The notes: a model not told the origin generated them from the sequence alone. A stretch of 64,000 nucleotides of DNA from Eupeodes corollae (GCF_945859685.1 NC_079148.1:620001-684000), one strand, 5' to 3'; positions 10,400 to 23,459 are shown, numbered from the stretch's first letter. Program-made: numbers and translations.

Positions 10400-11120
10400 G
10401 ACAAATCAATAAATGCATACTTTGTTAATAAGTCGTCAATTGTTGCTTGTATTTCCTTAATAACTTCACAAATTCCATAAAGAAGGTCGAGTGGCTTCAA
10501 AGAAATAAAATGTACGCTTTTTGGCCACACGAAGTTGGTCCAGTATTTAAAGAGTATGTTTCAGTCCCTATGTTTAAAGATTCAAAAATATGCCTGCAAA
10601 AAAAGTAATCTTAAAAAAAAGTATTTAAATCGGTTCCTTAGTGTTTGGGAACATCTTCTGTGTAGGGTATTCTTAAGTAATACAAAAATATGATTTTAAT
10701 ATTTTTTAAAATTTTCTATCGGGCCTTTTTGGAGAAATTTAAAATTTTCGATTTTTGGCCGATAACGATTTTTGCAAAATGACGATTGATTCGTTGCTTG
10801 TTTCGCATAAAGAACTGTCTTGTTGAATACAAACGTCATCTACATCAATACATTAAAATGCTGGCCATACAAATTATTATTCATAGCTTGCAATCCTAGG
10901 AGCTTTTTTGACTTCCCGAGTCCCAAACAATAATTCAGTTTATTATTATTAACAATAGCCTCTGAGGTGAAGATAGGCCTCATCACTAAATATGATTTTT
11001 CGATGAAAATTTGGATCAATTGAATGCATTTCAAGGACCCATAATCATCGAAGACATAACGTTTCTGGTGATCGACGGGCTTGAATTAATTTAATTGAAC
11101 TTTTAAAGACTATAGAAGAC
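10400..11120 (-). pseudogene. Mariner-like transposase, broken copy 2
   Basis: On the minus strand, WVLEMHSIDPNFHRKIIFSD (first Asp in FSDEAYLHLRGY, about 11020-10950) is followed by clustered stops, FGTREVKKAPRI, DVDDVCIQQDSS (second Asp block, about 10820) and SLKPLDLLYG (third block, about 10510; family form DLTPLDFFLWG). Block order and spacing match the IS630/Tc1-mariner transposases at 7560 and 54240. Multiple stops and the lost third-block residues make it non-functional. Its inverted repeats were not found. Confidence 0.72.
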
Positions 11121-11697
11121 ATGTTCTCAGTTGTTCTTCAGTGATTCACATGGCTTCCATATTTTGCATGACTATAACTTGGCCCAAAAACAAATTTTTT
11201 ATATGACTTTTACTATTTCCGTCCGAGAAAGTGCTTCACGACGCACCAAAAGCTTTTAAGTTTTGAGAACTGTGGCTGAAAAATGGATATCATTTCTTTA
11301 GTAAACTTTCTTTTTCACAAAACCATTAATCCCAAATCCTAAAATGTCATAAAGCCCAACATTGGTCACAGAGCCGTATCACCCGAATAAATTTTTAAAA
11401 AAGGACGCCAAAAGAATGATTAATTTGGTTTTTATTTTCTAGACGTTCCGAGCGATCTGCCATTTTTTAAGTGCCCAAAATAGACAACACATTTATCAGA
11501 ATGTCCAAATGTTGAAACACATGACATCTTTTGGACGATATGTCCCTTAGTAATTTTGGAGTTATAATATTTTAAAATTGATTGTTCCAATATGACATCG
11601 AATTAGGGCTTCAAGACATTTTCTTTTAAAAAAGTTTTTGGGTGATAGAGTCGTTTTTGGCCAATATAACATTTTTAATATCTTGGCGTAATTTTTT

Positions 11698-12840
11698 TTG
11701 GACCAAAATACCGAACGCTTCTTTTTATTGGGAATTTCATCTGAGTACCAATCACCGCTGTTTCTAATGTTTCTAGATTTTGAGATGGCGTTTGATCGGG
11801 TCAATCGTGAATGCATCTGGAGATCGCTTATTGCGCGAGGAATCTCTGAGAAAATTTTCGCTGTTATTAAAGAATCGTACAACAACGCAAGGTGTTTTGT
11901 GTTGCACAATGGACAGCTTTCCGACTCCTTCGATGTGCGTCAAGGAGTGAGGCAAGGAGATGTCTTGTCACCAATTCTGTTTTTCCTGGCGATTGACGAT
12001 GTGATGACTGCCACGGTGGGTACAAATGAAAGACACTGTATCCAATGGAGTCTATTTGACAAGCTAAGCCACATAGATTATACTGACGATATATGTCTCA
12101 TTGCAAACAACACGGCAGGCTTAAATCAGATGTGTCATTCGCTGCAATTGAATGGAGAGGTGGCTGGCTTAAGGATTAACACAAATAAGACCAAAGTAAT
12201 GACCACGGGCCAAAGCACACAAGTTATTCTAAGGCAGGGGACCATAGAGGAGGTCGAGCAGTTTAATTATCTGGGAAGTTTTATAGCTCTCGATGGCGGA
12301 ACGGACCTGGATGTTAACAGTAGAATAAACAAAGCCCGTAGTGCATTAGGAATCCTTTCTGCTGTGTGGATCTCTAGAAAAATATCGCTAAGCACCAAAT
12401 TGAAACTCTTTGAATTCAACGTCAAATCAGTGCTGTTATATGCTTCTGAAACATGGAAAATCTCTTCCAACATCTCGAGCAGACTACAAGCTTTCGTTAA
12501 CCGTTGTCTGCGTTCTATTCTGAAGATCCGGTGGCCGCAAACCATATCCAACGTGAGCTGTGGAATAGGACCGGACAGAAAAAGTTGGAAGTAGACATCA
12601 TGCAACGGAAATGGCGTTGGATAGGCCAGGAAACCTGACGACAATATAGCAAAACAATCCGTCCAATGGAATCCCCAGGGTAATAGACGCGTTGGAAGAC
12701 CAAAGACAACTTGAAGGTCATCAGTTTTTTGAAGGAGGCTCGGTCTTGAGGTATTCAATCGTGGCCACAGCTGAGGTCAGTTGCGGTGAATCGGGATAGG
12801 TGGAAGGATCTTGTTGCTGTCCTATGCTCCAAGAGAAGTT
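11698..12840 (+). pseudogene. Non-LTR retrotransposon RT and C-terminal region
   Basis: A frame of 298 codons begins in RT with FLDFEMAFDRVNRECIW, then VRQGVRQGDVLSPILFFLAI, the catalytic site as HIDYTDDICLIA (YTDD instead of F/YADD), a GLRINTNKTKVM block, FNYLGSFIALDGGTD and LLYASETWK. At 12594 it breaks, and the next frame continues ELWNRTGQKKLEVDIMQRKW, then a further shift gives AVNRDRWKDLVAVLCS, the normal ORF end at about 12838. The N-terminal endonuclease is missing (5' truncation). The final ORF blocks match a LINE family common in invertebrates whose clade I cannot name with confidence. Best preserved long RT in the window but disabled by the frameshifts. Confidence 0.85.
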
Positions 12841-12907
12841 AAAGCGCTGATCTACTTGCAGTCGGACAACACAATATACAAAAGTTTTGACGCCCAAAGT
12901 TTGAGTA

Positions 12908-12985
12908 ATATTGCCCAAATCATACAACAACAAAATGTTAATATAATTGTTTTGGGCGCTATGACTTTTTGAATTTGGGCAATAT
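12908..12985. repeat. Short perfect inverted repeat
   Basis: ATATTGCCCAAAT (12908-12920) and ATTTGGGCAATAT (12973-12985) are exact reverse complements, 52 bp apart. It begins about 70 bp after the end of the LINE ORF. Confidence 0.8.
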
Positions 12986-13019
12986 GGTTTTGGGTGCAGC
13001 ACCTAAGCCAACTTTCAAT

Positions 13020-16000
13020 TTTTTTTTTTAACAATCAACTGGCAAGTTTCGATTTTCAGTTACGTCATTGTTTTTTAAATGTCATATATTTAAATATGAC
13101 AGCTTTAAAAGTGGCAACAGCTCAACTAGCGGGCTTTTGAACATCAAACCTTATTTATTTGAATTCTTTGAAACGGTGTTCACATTCGACTCTCATGGGG
13201 CTAATCATTTTGAAGTCTCATGAAGTTTAAAAGATATATGAAATTTGAGCAGACATTTTTAAAAAAATTATAAAATTGTAAAATGTCAAAATCATTCGAT
13301 TAAAAAAAGTACATTGTAAACGCAATTTTTGATCGTTTCTCTGTCAAAGCTTATGATTTTAATCATAACCTTACAATAACCTTTGATTAAGATAAGATAA
13401 GACTGTCTGCCTTCAGCGTGAGTAGTCCCATAATAAAATATCTCAAAACCACTTGATCTTAGAGTTTAAACAAATTTGATTAGCCTTGGACAGTTACAGT
13501 AAGAATAGTTTTTTTTCTACCACGTTCCGTCTTAATTCTTAATAATGTCAAAAAACTTATAAATATTGAATGATATTCGTTTGCCACTTTCCTCTCTCCA
13601 CTTGTCCATCGCATAAACATCTTTCCATAAATAAATTTGAAGTGATTAAAATATTATCTTTTCTATCATAGAGCGGATTTACGTCGCGCTATGCATTAAC
13701 TTTATTGCTTAAACTGACATTACTGTCATGTTCGTACACTGAAGACAACACAAGCGCCCAACTCCAATGTTTTTGATGCCACAAGACGACTCCACTCCAT
13801 CCCCCTTTTTGTCCTATTTTTCCATCATTTACTCAGAAAATCCCCATATCTTTAGACACGCAAAAAAAAATAGTCAACCAACAAGGACGTCACAAAGGAC
13901 TTTTCTTCTTCATTTTTTTTGTCGGTGCGTTCGTTCTTCCTTTGGAAAATATTCAAATTAAGTCGATAAGCTTCTTTAAATCTGTGAAAAAGTGGCGGAT
14001 TTTCTTAACGCTCTTAATAGGGTGTGATTTGTTTCCTTATTTTCAAGATGTATCTTCTATAAACGTGCGTATATTCTTCTTCTTTTTTTCTGCTGCGTCT
14101 CATTGTTCTCTTGTTCTCTGCGTGCTAAGGCCATAAAATCTTATTTTTTACTAAGTGCGAATCCTCCTTGATCACTTCAAGTAGCCTTGAGTCAAGTTGT
14201 AATGGAGACTGGGGTTGTTTTTCATTGTTGTTCTTGTTTTTTTTTATTTAACGACTGTTTAAGAAAGACGCATCCCGAGACAATTTAAATGGTATACCCG
14301 AACTTCTTAAATATCTGAAAGTTGCTAATTTTTCGAAAGTAACTCTTTCGTAACAAAAGAAACTGACTTTAAGATTAAAAAAAAAAAAATAAGGGTGGGT
14401 GTAATTAGAAATACAAATAATACTCTTCAAAGTCACTAAGCAAATGTCTCGTGATTATTGACGATTGAAGATGGTAAGAGTAAGATTTTCCTGAGGGTTA
14501 GGGGTTCGGGATTCGGGGTTAGCCAAAAACAAAAGACAAATAAAAAGCTTTTCTTTCTGTGTTTTGTGTACCCAGCCACTCAGGAAAAACCGGAAAAACA
14601 ATTGGGGAAATGATTTCAAGCATCCTTGACGTAAACAGTCGTCCTCGTGCAGAGTTGCAAGGATTTTCACGGTGTTTTAAGGGCGCGCAATCATTAAAGA
14701 ACGCTTTTCTTCTTTTGCTTTCTCCGTGTGGAAAGCTGGCGTTTTGCTTTGGTTTTATTTGGCTTTATCCTTGCTTGAGAGCAAAGTGAATTAGTAGGAA
14801 AGGATAACAAGCAGACTGCGGCAAATAAAAGAAATGATTTCGTTAATTCAATAGCATTGTCTAAAAAAAACCACTAAAAAGCCGGAAGGGAAGGAGTTCT
14901 TTTCTTAGGGGGTGAGGGTGAAAACAGGAACGAAAGAAGGAAGTGGGAAGTTTAAAACCTGAAGAAATCGTGAGGTTTTTTTTTCATCCAATGAATGTAA
15001 AAGAGTGGGTTATGATTCAGAGTAATTTTAAATACTAATTCGGTTCGTCTGGCGGTGGTGACGGTTACGGGGATGTTAGTGGCGTGCCGGCAGTCAGCCC
15101 CAGCACCATCGCCGGAGCCAGTGGTAGGGTATGAATTTGAATTGGAAGAACACAATCGCTAAGAGCATCTCTGCTAACAGTGTTTCGTAAATTAGTCAAT
15201 AAAAATGTTGTAATTTCTTTTGTTTTATCGGAGCTCTATTTGAATTCGTCTCGCTTGTTTTTGTTTAAGGTAGAGTACTTTGAGTTTAATTGGATGAAGT
15301 TCACATTGGGTTGAGGATGAAGTTTTTAAAAATTATTTTGAGCCTTTAGGATGCATGGGTAAATAAATTAGCAATTTATTTCATCATCATAAGAAATATC
15401 AAGAGATATGCTATTTTAAAAAGAGGTATAGGTGTAGGTGTAGCACGAAATAAGAGGGGTTGTAATATTTAAAATTTTTGTACTAGAAACTAATATTTAT
15501 ATATGTAATTTGATATAAAGAAGACCTTATCTGGAATATTTGGTCATAATTCTTCCAAACTCTTCTGAATCTGACTAGCATTGACATTTGTATGCTATTT
15601 CTGAAATTAGAACTTCTAAAAGTTGCTGAAAACCTTCTCCATTGATCATTTAAAGAAATAAAAGTATTTGAATTGTCAAACAAACAGCAATTTTGATTTC
15701 ATTATTTTATAATACTTCTTAGAAAACCAATTTTAGGACTCATAACCTTAAACGCACAAATTGTTAAGTAAAATGCCTTGCAAACGATTTTCGATTGCAC
15801 TTAACTTAGTCCAGTAAAATAAGACAAAAAACCGGTCAACCTTGGAATGAGAGGCAGTTATTTGAAAACTTGTTTTTTCTGTAAGAAATCTAATGAAGTC
15901 TCGTGTCTGTGTCGTTAGATATTGACTAGCAAAGGCCGCAAAAACTAATTTTTCGTATTTTCGTCTTTACTTAAAGTGTCGAGCATAACATTTGCTATAA

Positions 16001-16069
16001 TGTTAGTCTTAACCCTTTTTATCGTACTTTCAATAGTTTCGGAGTTAGAGTGTAGAATATACCACTGCG
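13020..16069. other. Gene-free stretch, probably non-repetitive
   Basis: About 3 kb with no protein similarity I can recognise and no clear transposon. Base composition is more balanced than in the repeat regions, particularly at 13700-15200. It could be intergenic or intronic sequence of a host gene outside the window. Confidence 0.5.
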
Positions 16070-16420
16070 TAAGCTATTTCTCCTATCCTGCTCTTAAGGT
16101 CTCGTTCCGAGGGAAAAACTGCATTTGTCCAGCCCATTTCTTTAAAATGGTAAATCCTAGTCCTTCTCCAATTATCGATCGATTGCATTTACATTGCTTC
16201 CTTTTAAGTTCATGGAAATTGTGATTTATTACGAGCTCAAAAAATATCTTGAAGACCGGCAGTATATGGCTTTTGTAGCAATTGGTCTATCTTATCTTTC
16301 CGAACACTAGAACAAATTTGATCACCATTTTAGAGAAAGAAAGCTTATTGTACTTTTTGATAGAGTTTGGCATCAGGCTTTCTTAGCAGAAAAGCGTGCT
16401 TTCAGTATTGATTCGTTAGA
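16070..16420 (+). mobile_element. CR1/jockey-like LINE fragment
   Basis: The DNA matches the better copy at 39580-39900: GGTCTCGTTCCGAG, then TTTGTCCAGCC, ATCGATTGCATTT, TATGGCTTTTG and TTTGGCAT blocks in the same order. Translation gives remnants of an RT start (family form VPSRWKTAFVQPIPKKG, NYRPIALTS). Stops and indels are frequent. Confidence 0.75.
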
Positions 16421-16629
16421 TAAGTAATTATCTTTTATTATTTATTATTATTGCTCGTCTTAAATAATTTACATTGTTTACAAAAACAAAAAAAAGCATG
16501 GCATTCATTGAAAACTTATTTTTTATGAAATATAATTTAAAAATAAATTAAAAATTAAATATACGAACTAGATACATGATTTAAAAAGTTGTTTTTGAAT
16601 AGTTTACTACTGAAATTTAATACTATCTT

Positions 16630-19330
16630 AAGAAACTCTCATTAACAATTCTCATCCCATATTGTTTACAGTCAGTTTGCAGTACATATATATAGTTTTT
16701 TTACGGTGACTTCGTTCAACAATGATACAATTTTATTTTCGTTAAAAAAACCCGTTCCAAGAACATTTCTCCTGATGTCTTAGGAATCGGACATTTACCC
16801 ATGAAGTGAAATGTCTTCTCTCACTTGTAGATTACATAAGGAGCATAATATTGGTAAATAGTTCTTCGCCCCCAAATTGTTATTGAGTTGACTGAAAATT
16901 GCTCTGTGCAGAGACCGAGTTGCTTGATTAAGGCATTTTTCTCATAACATATCATCGATTTTTGTAATTAGGTGGTACAGTGATTCTTTCCATTGATTGA
17001 AATCAAAGTTGTCTATGTTAAGGTCCACGTCACTCTCCCTAGCAAGTTTCATCCATTCTGTATACCATCCCGACCTCACTTGAATAGTTTGAAGTGCCAC
17101 TATCTTCGGTAACCGGTAATTATCCATACCTATTCATGATTTTGAGAACATAATCGATCTGTATTCAAAGTGTTTGTACAAAGAGTGGCTGCAGTCCCGT
17201 TTCCAACATAACTATAATGTTCGGCGTATTTTGTGGCAGCCGGAAAATCCTTTGAACGTAGTAGTGTAACAATTTTTCCACATCTTCATATTGCCTCGCT
17301 CCTCACATTTGAGCTGCATAGAAGAAGATTGATTCTGCTACTGCCTTAATAACTTATTGCCTTGAGTGATATTTTTGTTTGAGAAACACATATTCCAAAT
17401 GCGCTGATGGTGGCTTTTGCACTTTAAAGATTTTCTCTCAGATGCGTTTCCATATTTAAATTTTTTATCAAAATCACTCTAAGGTATTTGAACTCTTCGA
17501 CAATCTCTATATTTTCATGATTGTGGTTCCATTTTTCATTAGGGCAGTTTCTACCTCCTCCGTTCTTGAAAATCATGATATTGGGCTTTTCCATGTTTAC
17601 TATTAGGTTCCATATCTTAAAGTACTAAAAAATTCGGTTTATCATAAGCTGAAGTGATTCTGGAGATGACGCGAGAACCACAATATCATCCGGAAACAAG
17701 AGTGCTTTAATTAATTCTAAAGCGTGTTGGGTACCAGCAAGTAAGAAATGGACTAGGTTAGGTCATAGTAGCTGTCCAAGATAGAAACGGACACACTTAG
17801 GCCAGTTTAATGGCCCATTGTGATCGTTTAGATCGTTAAAGAAGAATTCTCCTAGGTAATTCTTGCGTTTTCGAGCTAGAGCAGCTGGTGCCTGCCCTCC
17901 TCGCAGCGTCTTGCATTAGCAACAGTTTACAAGTAGCGATTGGTATGCCAGTACTTGCCAAACGTGGTAGGATGGGCTGTAGTGTACCGTTCCTGGCGAG
18001 TTCATCTGCCTTACAGTTACCTGGAATGTCTCTATGGCCCGGCACTCAGCAAAGGTGAATATTAAACTGTTGCGCCATCTCCATTAGAGATGATCGACAC
18101 TTATGGACTGTTATAGAGTTTATAGAGACAGATCCAGGTATTTGATAGCGGCCTGGCTGTCAGAAAAAATACGGATATCAGATGTTGATATCACGTTTTC
18201 TTTGAGCCAAGACAAGACTTCCTTAATCGCCAAAAGTTCCGCCTGGAACACGCTACAATGATTGGGAAGGCGGAATGAGAGACTTAATTTCAGTCGTTCA
18301 GAGTACACACCCCCACCAACCCCTTCTTTGATGAATTTGGGAATGGACTAAGTCTTCGATAAATAGAGCGAAAAGCCTTGGACTCATCGTACAACCTTGT
18401 CTAACGCCTGATTCAGTTCTAAGCCAATCCGACCTTTCTGTACCATTCCAAACTGCTGCATTAGTATCCATATACAGGCTTTGCAGGACTCTTCCAAATT
18501 TGCACGACATTCCCATACCAAAGAACTTATAGAAAAGAGCATGCCTATTCACCGTGTCAAATGCAGACTTAAAATCCACGAAAAACGCGTAAACTTTTTC
18601 CTTCTTCTTATAAATAAATCCGCAATGCTTTTCAAAACAAAGATATGATCAATTGTTCAGTAACTGGATCTAAATCCTGCCTGAGATTCTTTCAACAACT
18701 TATTTTCTTCAATCCATTTATTGAGCCGTGTTGGCAGAACAGCTGTTAATATTTTATAACACGAATTTAAAAAGGATATTTCTCGATAGTTTGACATCTC
18801 CAACTAGCTTCCTTTTTTGTGGATCGGAAAAATGATTGAATCCCTTAATTCTTGAGGAATCAAATCTGTTTCCAACACCTAAACTGCAGTAAGCTTGATT
18901 ATTAACTCAGGGTTCCATACTTAAAAAATTCCGCTAAAATCAAACTGTAGCCTAACGCTTTTCCAACCTTCATTTTGTTCATTGCTGTATCTACTTCTTC
19001 GTTGGTTATAAAACTTCATTATAAATACCCGTATGTGCAAAATGAAAGTTGTTTCCTTCATGAATTGGGTTTAGCAAATTTTTAAAATGGTCTGCCAAAA
19101 GCAAGGGGCTCAACTTGGGATGGATTTTAGGTTTTACCATTCAAATTGTTCACCAACTTCCAAAAGTCCTTCCAGTTTATACAATTATAGCTGTCGAGCT
19201 TCTGTCTCAAAGTAGTTTGTTTTCTTTTGGAAACACAAGGCTTGCAATAGGTGTTTACTTTAAGATATTGTCTTTTAAAGTGCTCGTGGCTTAAGCGAAG
19301 ATTAAGCTCTTAACCATCCAAATGATAATT
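16630..19330 (-). mobile_element. LINE-A (R4/CR1-like RT), split by a nested LINE
   Basis: Minus-strand order: linker (NCINWKDFWKLVNNLNGKT, about 19170), RT start (ELRDSIIFPIHKKGS, NYREISFLNSCYKILTAVLP, about 18840-18720), MDFKSAFDTVNRHALFYKF and VRQGCTMSPRLFALFIEDL (18579-18310); an interruption at 18308-17742; then KALLFPDDIVVLASSPESLQ (FPDD in place of FADD, about 17720-17660), NMEKPNIMIFKNGGG, VEEFKYLRVIL, and a degraded C-terminus with YRLPKIVALQTIQVRSGWY (about 17110-17050). Frameshifts and stops occur throughout. LINE-B (29820) and LINE-C (31980) share the C-terminal blocks, so the three belong to one family. The clade assignment is tentative. Confidence 0.8.
17742..18308 (-). mobile_element. 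Nested I/LOA-type LINE 3' end with RNase H
   Basis: The minus strand gives an RNase H domain: VYSERLKLSLSFRLPNHCSV, FQAELLAIKEVLSWLKENVI, IRIFSDSQAAIKYL, then QQFNIHLC*VPGHRDIPGNC with a TGA where a Trp codon is expected, and KADELARNGT. The Glu, Asp and His-bearing motifs of the RNase H active site are present. RNase H after RT is a mark of I/LOA-type LINEs. It ends near GGCCTAAGTGTGTCCGTTTC and TAACCTAACCTAG (17800-17750), a 3' UTR also present at 51110-51265. It sits within LINE-A in the same orientation, cutting that RT between LFALFIEDL and ALLFPDD, so it inserted later. Confidence 0.85.
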
Positions 19331-19359
19331 TTCTGGTCTTTTTACATTCTAGGCTGGAA

Positions 19360-20070
19360 ATCACAAAAAAAACCCTGGCGTACCCCAGGGTTGTGTTTTG
19401 TCTCCGATATTTTTTTAAATTTTTCCTTTCCAAAACTTCTAATCCACTGACCTGTTTTGCTGAAGATTATACCTTCAGCTTTTCATATTAATTTATAGAT
19501 TCTAAACTCTGCTTGTCGGTTATGAATCTTCAAGAACCATGTACACATAATAAGTTCATTAAATTCTAACCTAGAAAGCATCTTTAAACGGGGAATACAA
19601 AATCGATTAGAATTTAATGCGTCAAAAAGTCAATGCTGTCTAATGTTGTTAAAAAGTTATTTACCACATTTGCTACCATCTATGACTGGTCCTTGCGTCA
19701 AAGAAGCAGAACATTCCCAAATTCCCCCTTATTAGCACTGAACGAAAAAAAATTAAATTGGCTGTTGATAACATTAACATTGATTCATTTACGCCGCTTT
19801 AACACCTTAGCCATAAAGTCTCTTGTCTCACCCTGTTTAACAGTTATTTTTATGGAATATACTCAAGAGAACTATCCAGTTGTATTACTTCACAACAGCA
19901 ATTGAACCTTAATACTCACACATTCAGATATGATCAACTTATGTCGTACTTTCAAGTACAGAGATTCGTTCTTAAGCCGTGCTAAGCGAATGTAGAATGC
20001 TTCACCACTTTCTGTCTTTCTGTGTTTTTGAAAACAGAACAGTAGGCACTTTAAACTTCTTGAATCCGCT
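19360..20070 (+). mobile_element. CR1/jockey-like LINE fragment, RT to C-terminus
   Basis: A remnant of the VPQG block lies at about 19375 (CCAGGGTTGTGTTTTGTCTCC), followed by FAEDYTFS (about 19460) where SYADD is expected, GNTKSIRI/EFNASKSQC (19590-19640), and FRYDQLMSYFQVQRFVLK (19925-19985), which aligns with RYDHQYTLEPNFGRTVKYRD in the copy at 40780. Frames shift many times. Same family as 16070, 39540 and 53790. Confidence 0.72.
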
Positions 20071-23000
20071 CCCATTACAAACAAAGTTAAGCCCAAAGAA
20101 GGTAGACGTCCACCGGCCATAAACCAGCAAAACCAAAGGTTAAAAACTAGTTAAAAAATACATAAAAATTAGTCTTTACGCTAACACCCCTTAGTTTTAT
20201 ACCCATCTAACGTTAATTTTGTTTAAGCTTTTGAACCAAATTTTAATGATTTAAATTAACTTAAAACCAACTTGAGGCGCAGATAACAAAAGCCTATTTG
20301 TATATTAAGGTTCAAGTCCCTGTCGAAATTGAAATGCCTATATGTGTTTGAACTGTTAACCAATATCCATTAAATATACACATTCACCCTCTTGAGGATT
20401 AGTACGGACGGTGGCGCTGTGGTGCGGTATTTCTTTCCCAAAAATCTAACAAATCTATAACTAAAGGACAATTTACCCCAACAAAATATTTTCCGCTATC
20501 ATTATAATCACATCAAAACCCCAACTCGCACATTATAGAAATATTCTTCTTTTCAACTTGAAACTCTATTATCTTTGTCCAAAAGTTTCTTCCGGAAAAT
20601 GTTCTTCTTCGTCTTTTCGATTCATTGCTACAGTTTTCCGGCTATAAGAAGCTTAACCATTCCTTCATGAACCGATGATGCTCCTCCGTGTGAGCCTTTT
20701 TGCCATATACCCACTTTGAAAAACTTTAGTCTTCTTCTTGTTCTTGTTCTTCTTCTTCTTCAGCTTTGAAAACTTTACGTATTTAGGCACAGTTGATTTA
20801 GTGCTCTCTGACCTCAGTTTAAACATAAACACTATTCATATTGACTGCAGACTACACCACATTACCCAAACCCTTTACACACAGCCACATGTTCAAACTT
20901 CAAACCCTTTTTCGGTGGCCCGGCCCAAAAGAAGACATAGGAACATAAACGGGATTATGATCTTATCAGGACGTAAACAGACGACGGAAATTATAATAAC
21001 ACCTTATGGTGTGCTCTACACAGTGTAGTATACCACCTATAGCCTACTCCTTCTCCCATACATGGTATATGCATAAGAAGAAGAAAAGCAGTGTATTGTG
21101 TTTATTGCCGCATTGCCGCCGGTGTGGCAGTTAGCAGTTGGTAGTTTGGGAATCCTGGACAAACTTTGCCAAGACAAACAAGTTGCGAAAGTCCTTTGTC
21201 AAGATTTATTTCTTCGCTCCAAAGATTATCGACGACTATGGGTAAAGGAATCAGGACAAGCAACTCTTTGCTGCCAGGACCATCAGCCAATTTGTATACG
21301 AGGACTACTACTAGGGTGATGCTATGGTAGGTCTCTATATTTTCGGCACATGGCTTCGGCTCGTCGGCATCGGCATCAGCATCAGCATCTCGGGAAGGAA
21401 ATCTTTAATTAAGAGCGGATTAGTTGGACATGGCAGAAGATTCGCATCTGAGGTTTCCCATAATAAGGATTGGAAAGTCTGTGCGATGATTTGACTTTGA
21501 GAATACAAAATTTTTAAAACTTCTGTTAGGTTTTCGAAAGAGGAGGTGGTTAGTAAGAAAATTGTTTCCATTTTATTTACAAGCTAGATTCTGAAGCTCT
21601 ATAATCATTACTTTGAAACTGGAGGCACGAATCATACTCGTATAGAAACCACAAAAAATCAATCTTTCATTTTAACCCCTTCGAAAAGAATTAAACTTTG
21701 CAGTCAAAAGAAGTAGCAGGGTCATAAGTCCACATGCTGAAAGTCCACAATGGATCATCATTTTTTGGAATATGGCTGTCGTTAACTATGGGCATCTAGT
21801 TCACAAGAATTTTTCTGGACTTTTAGTGCTTTGGGGTGGGTTCATAATGCATTTATGGAATTTTGACTCATAAACTATATATTCTAAGGTCTTACAAGCA
21901 TACAGCAAAAATGTATTTAAAAAAAAACCTAGAGCTATACCTTTGTTGAATCTTTTTCATACTTCTCCCCTGATTATAATATCATAGGTACATCTTGAAC
22001 CAATCAATATGAGCTGCCAACACGCATAAAGACTAACGACTTCATTAAACCATCAGCTTCCGTTCAAAGAAACCATTATAACCGACATTAGGCAGAGCAT
22101 CTGATTGAATCACCTCATAACAAGTGAATCCAAACATACACCGAAGACGAAGACGGTGAAGAAGAGGTGAGGCAGGTGAAGTGAAAGATTGTGGCTCCGT
22201 CTGTGGTGCACATAGCAGCATCGTTTGCGGAGAACCCATTAAATTGAGTCTTTGTGTGGTGAATCCTTGTGTTTCGTCGAACACCACCCATAACCATATC
22301 GAGTCTCCATCCACATCCTCATCCCCATCCCCATGCCCATGCCCGATTGCGATTCCGATTGGGGTTGTTTAATATCCTTTCTTATCGCCGGGAAATCGTT
22401 CATTCATTGCCTCAAGGGGCAAGGAGAGAATATGTGCCGACTCGTTTACTATACATTCATAAACGATGTGGGTCCTCCTTTGCTGGTATCTTTCTCTTCC
22501 TCTTCGTCGTCGTAGTCGTCGTCGTCCTTGTTACATCATCGTCGTCGTTACCGTTACATATATTCCTATACTGCCTTCAGATTGTTTTGCTACTGTTCTG
22601 TTCCTCATGCAATCGATGATGAGTGCGGAAAGATATGAATTCCCGAACAAAACCACATTACTCCGAAAGTAAGTGATAAGCAGTTATTGCCTTTCGCTTT
22701 TCCAAGTGATCCCCTTTGCCTTATTCTCGGCTCTGGTATATGTGCGTCCGTCCGTCGTCGTCTTCATCCTTCTATACTACATCGTCCATATTGTTGTTTT
22801 GCGCCTGCAAATGGCTAATTCAATCATCTGATGCCGAGATGGTTCCGTTTACACTTAATCAGATAAATCGGATGGAAGCAGGCGCTTTGTGGCTGCCCAC
22901 AAAATGCTTACGAGCTCCTACTCCGATCTCTCTCGAATATAAGGAACGGGTGGCCTTCGCCTTCGCTTTCGCCTTGGCCATCAGGACTCTCACTCGGTTT

Positions 23001-23459
23001 GGTGTATCTATTTTTGTGTAAACATTTGGTATAAGCCTTTGATTTCGAGCTAAAGCAATTGTCTTTTGGTTCGCCCGTATCAAAAATTTCACAGCTCGTC
23101 TAGCAATTGTAAAACATTTCATTTATATGAGTTGAATGTTAAATCGGAGGTTGAATGGGTTCTACAAATGTATATGTGTTTTTACATGAAATACGATACC
23201 AAACAGGTTAGGATTTTTTTATCTATGTAGAGAAAAGTTTTGATGAAAAAGAAGACCACTCCTTTGTAGCTTGGTTACCAATTGGTTATGATTTTCAGGC
23301 AAGTCGTTTTTACAACATTTTCGACGACGCTAATGAAAATTGAGGCAATTTTGATGGTTTTTAACCTACTGTCCAATTTTCAAGGACCAAAATACAGTGA
23401 AGGACATTGCAACAAAGAGATTTTGTTGTACAATTCCAATAAAATTTGCAAGTATTGAA
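20071..23459. other. Gene-free region with many short repeats, likely single-copy
   Basis: No gene is recognised. It holds a (TTC)n tract (about 20728-20763), GGCATC/AGCATC hexamers (21365-21395), CCCATC/CCCATG hexamers (22316-22348), (CGT/CGTC)n (22500-22545) and GCCTTC/GCTTTC hexamers (22955-22980). These open artefactual reading frames on both strands. The scarcity of transposon matches sets it apart from its surroundings. It may be intergenic or regulatory DNA. Confidence 0.5.

Noticed and set aside
14000..15200. Short frames in a more GC-balanced region as exons
   Set aside because: None has splice signals, a recognisable domain or matching phase with a neighbour.
20309..20319. GGTTCAAGTCC as the B box of a tRNA gene
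   Set aside because: No A box, acceptor stem or cloverleaf in the surrounding 80 bases on either strand.
22269..22619. 116-codon plus-strand frame
   Set aside because: It is a translation of hexamer and CGT repeats (His-Pro and Val runs); several frames overlap here for the same reason.
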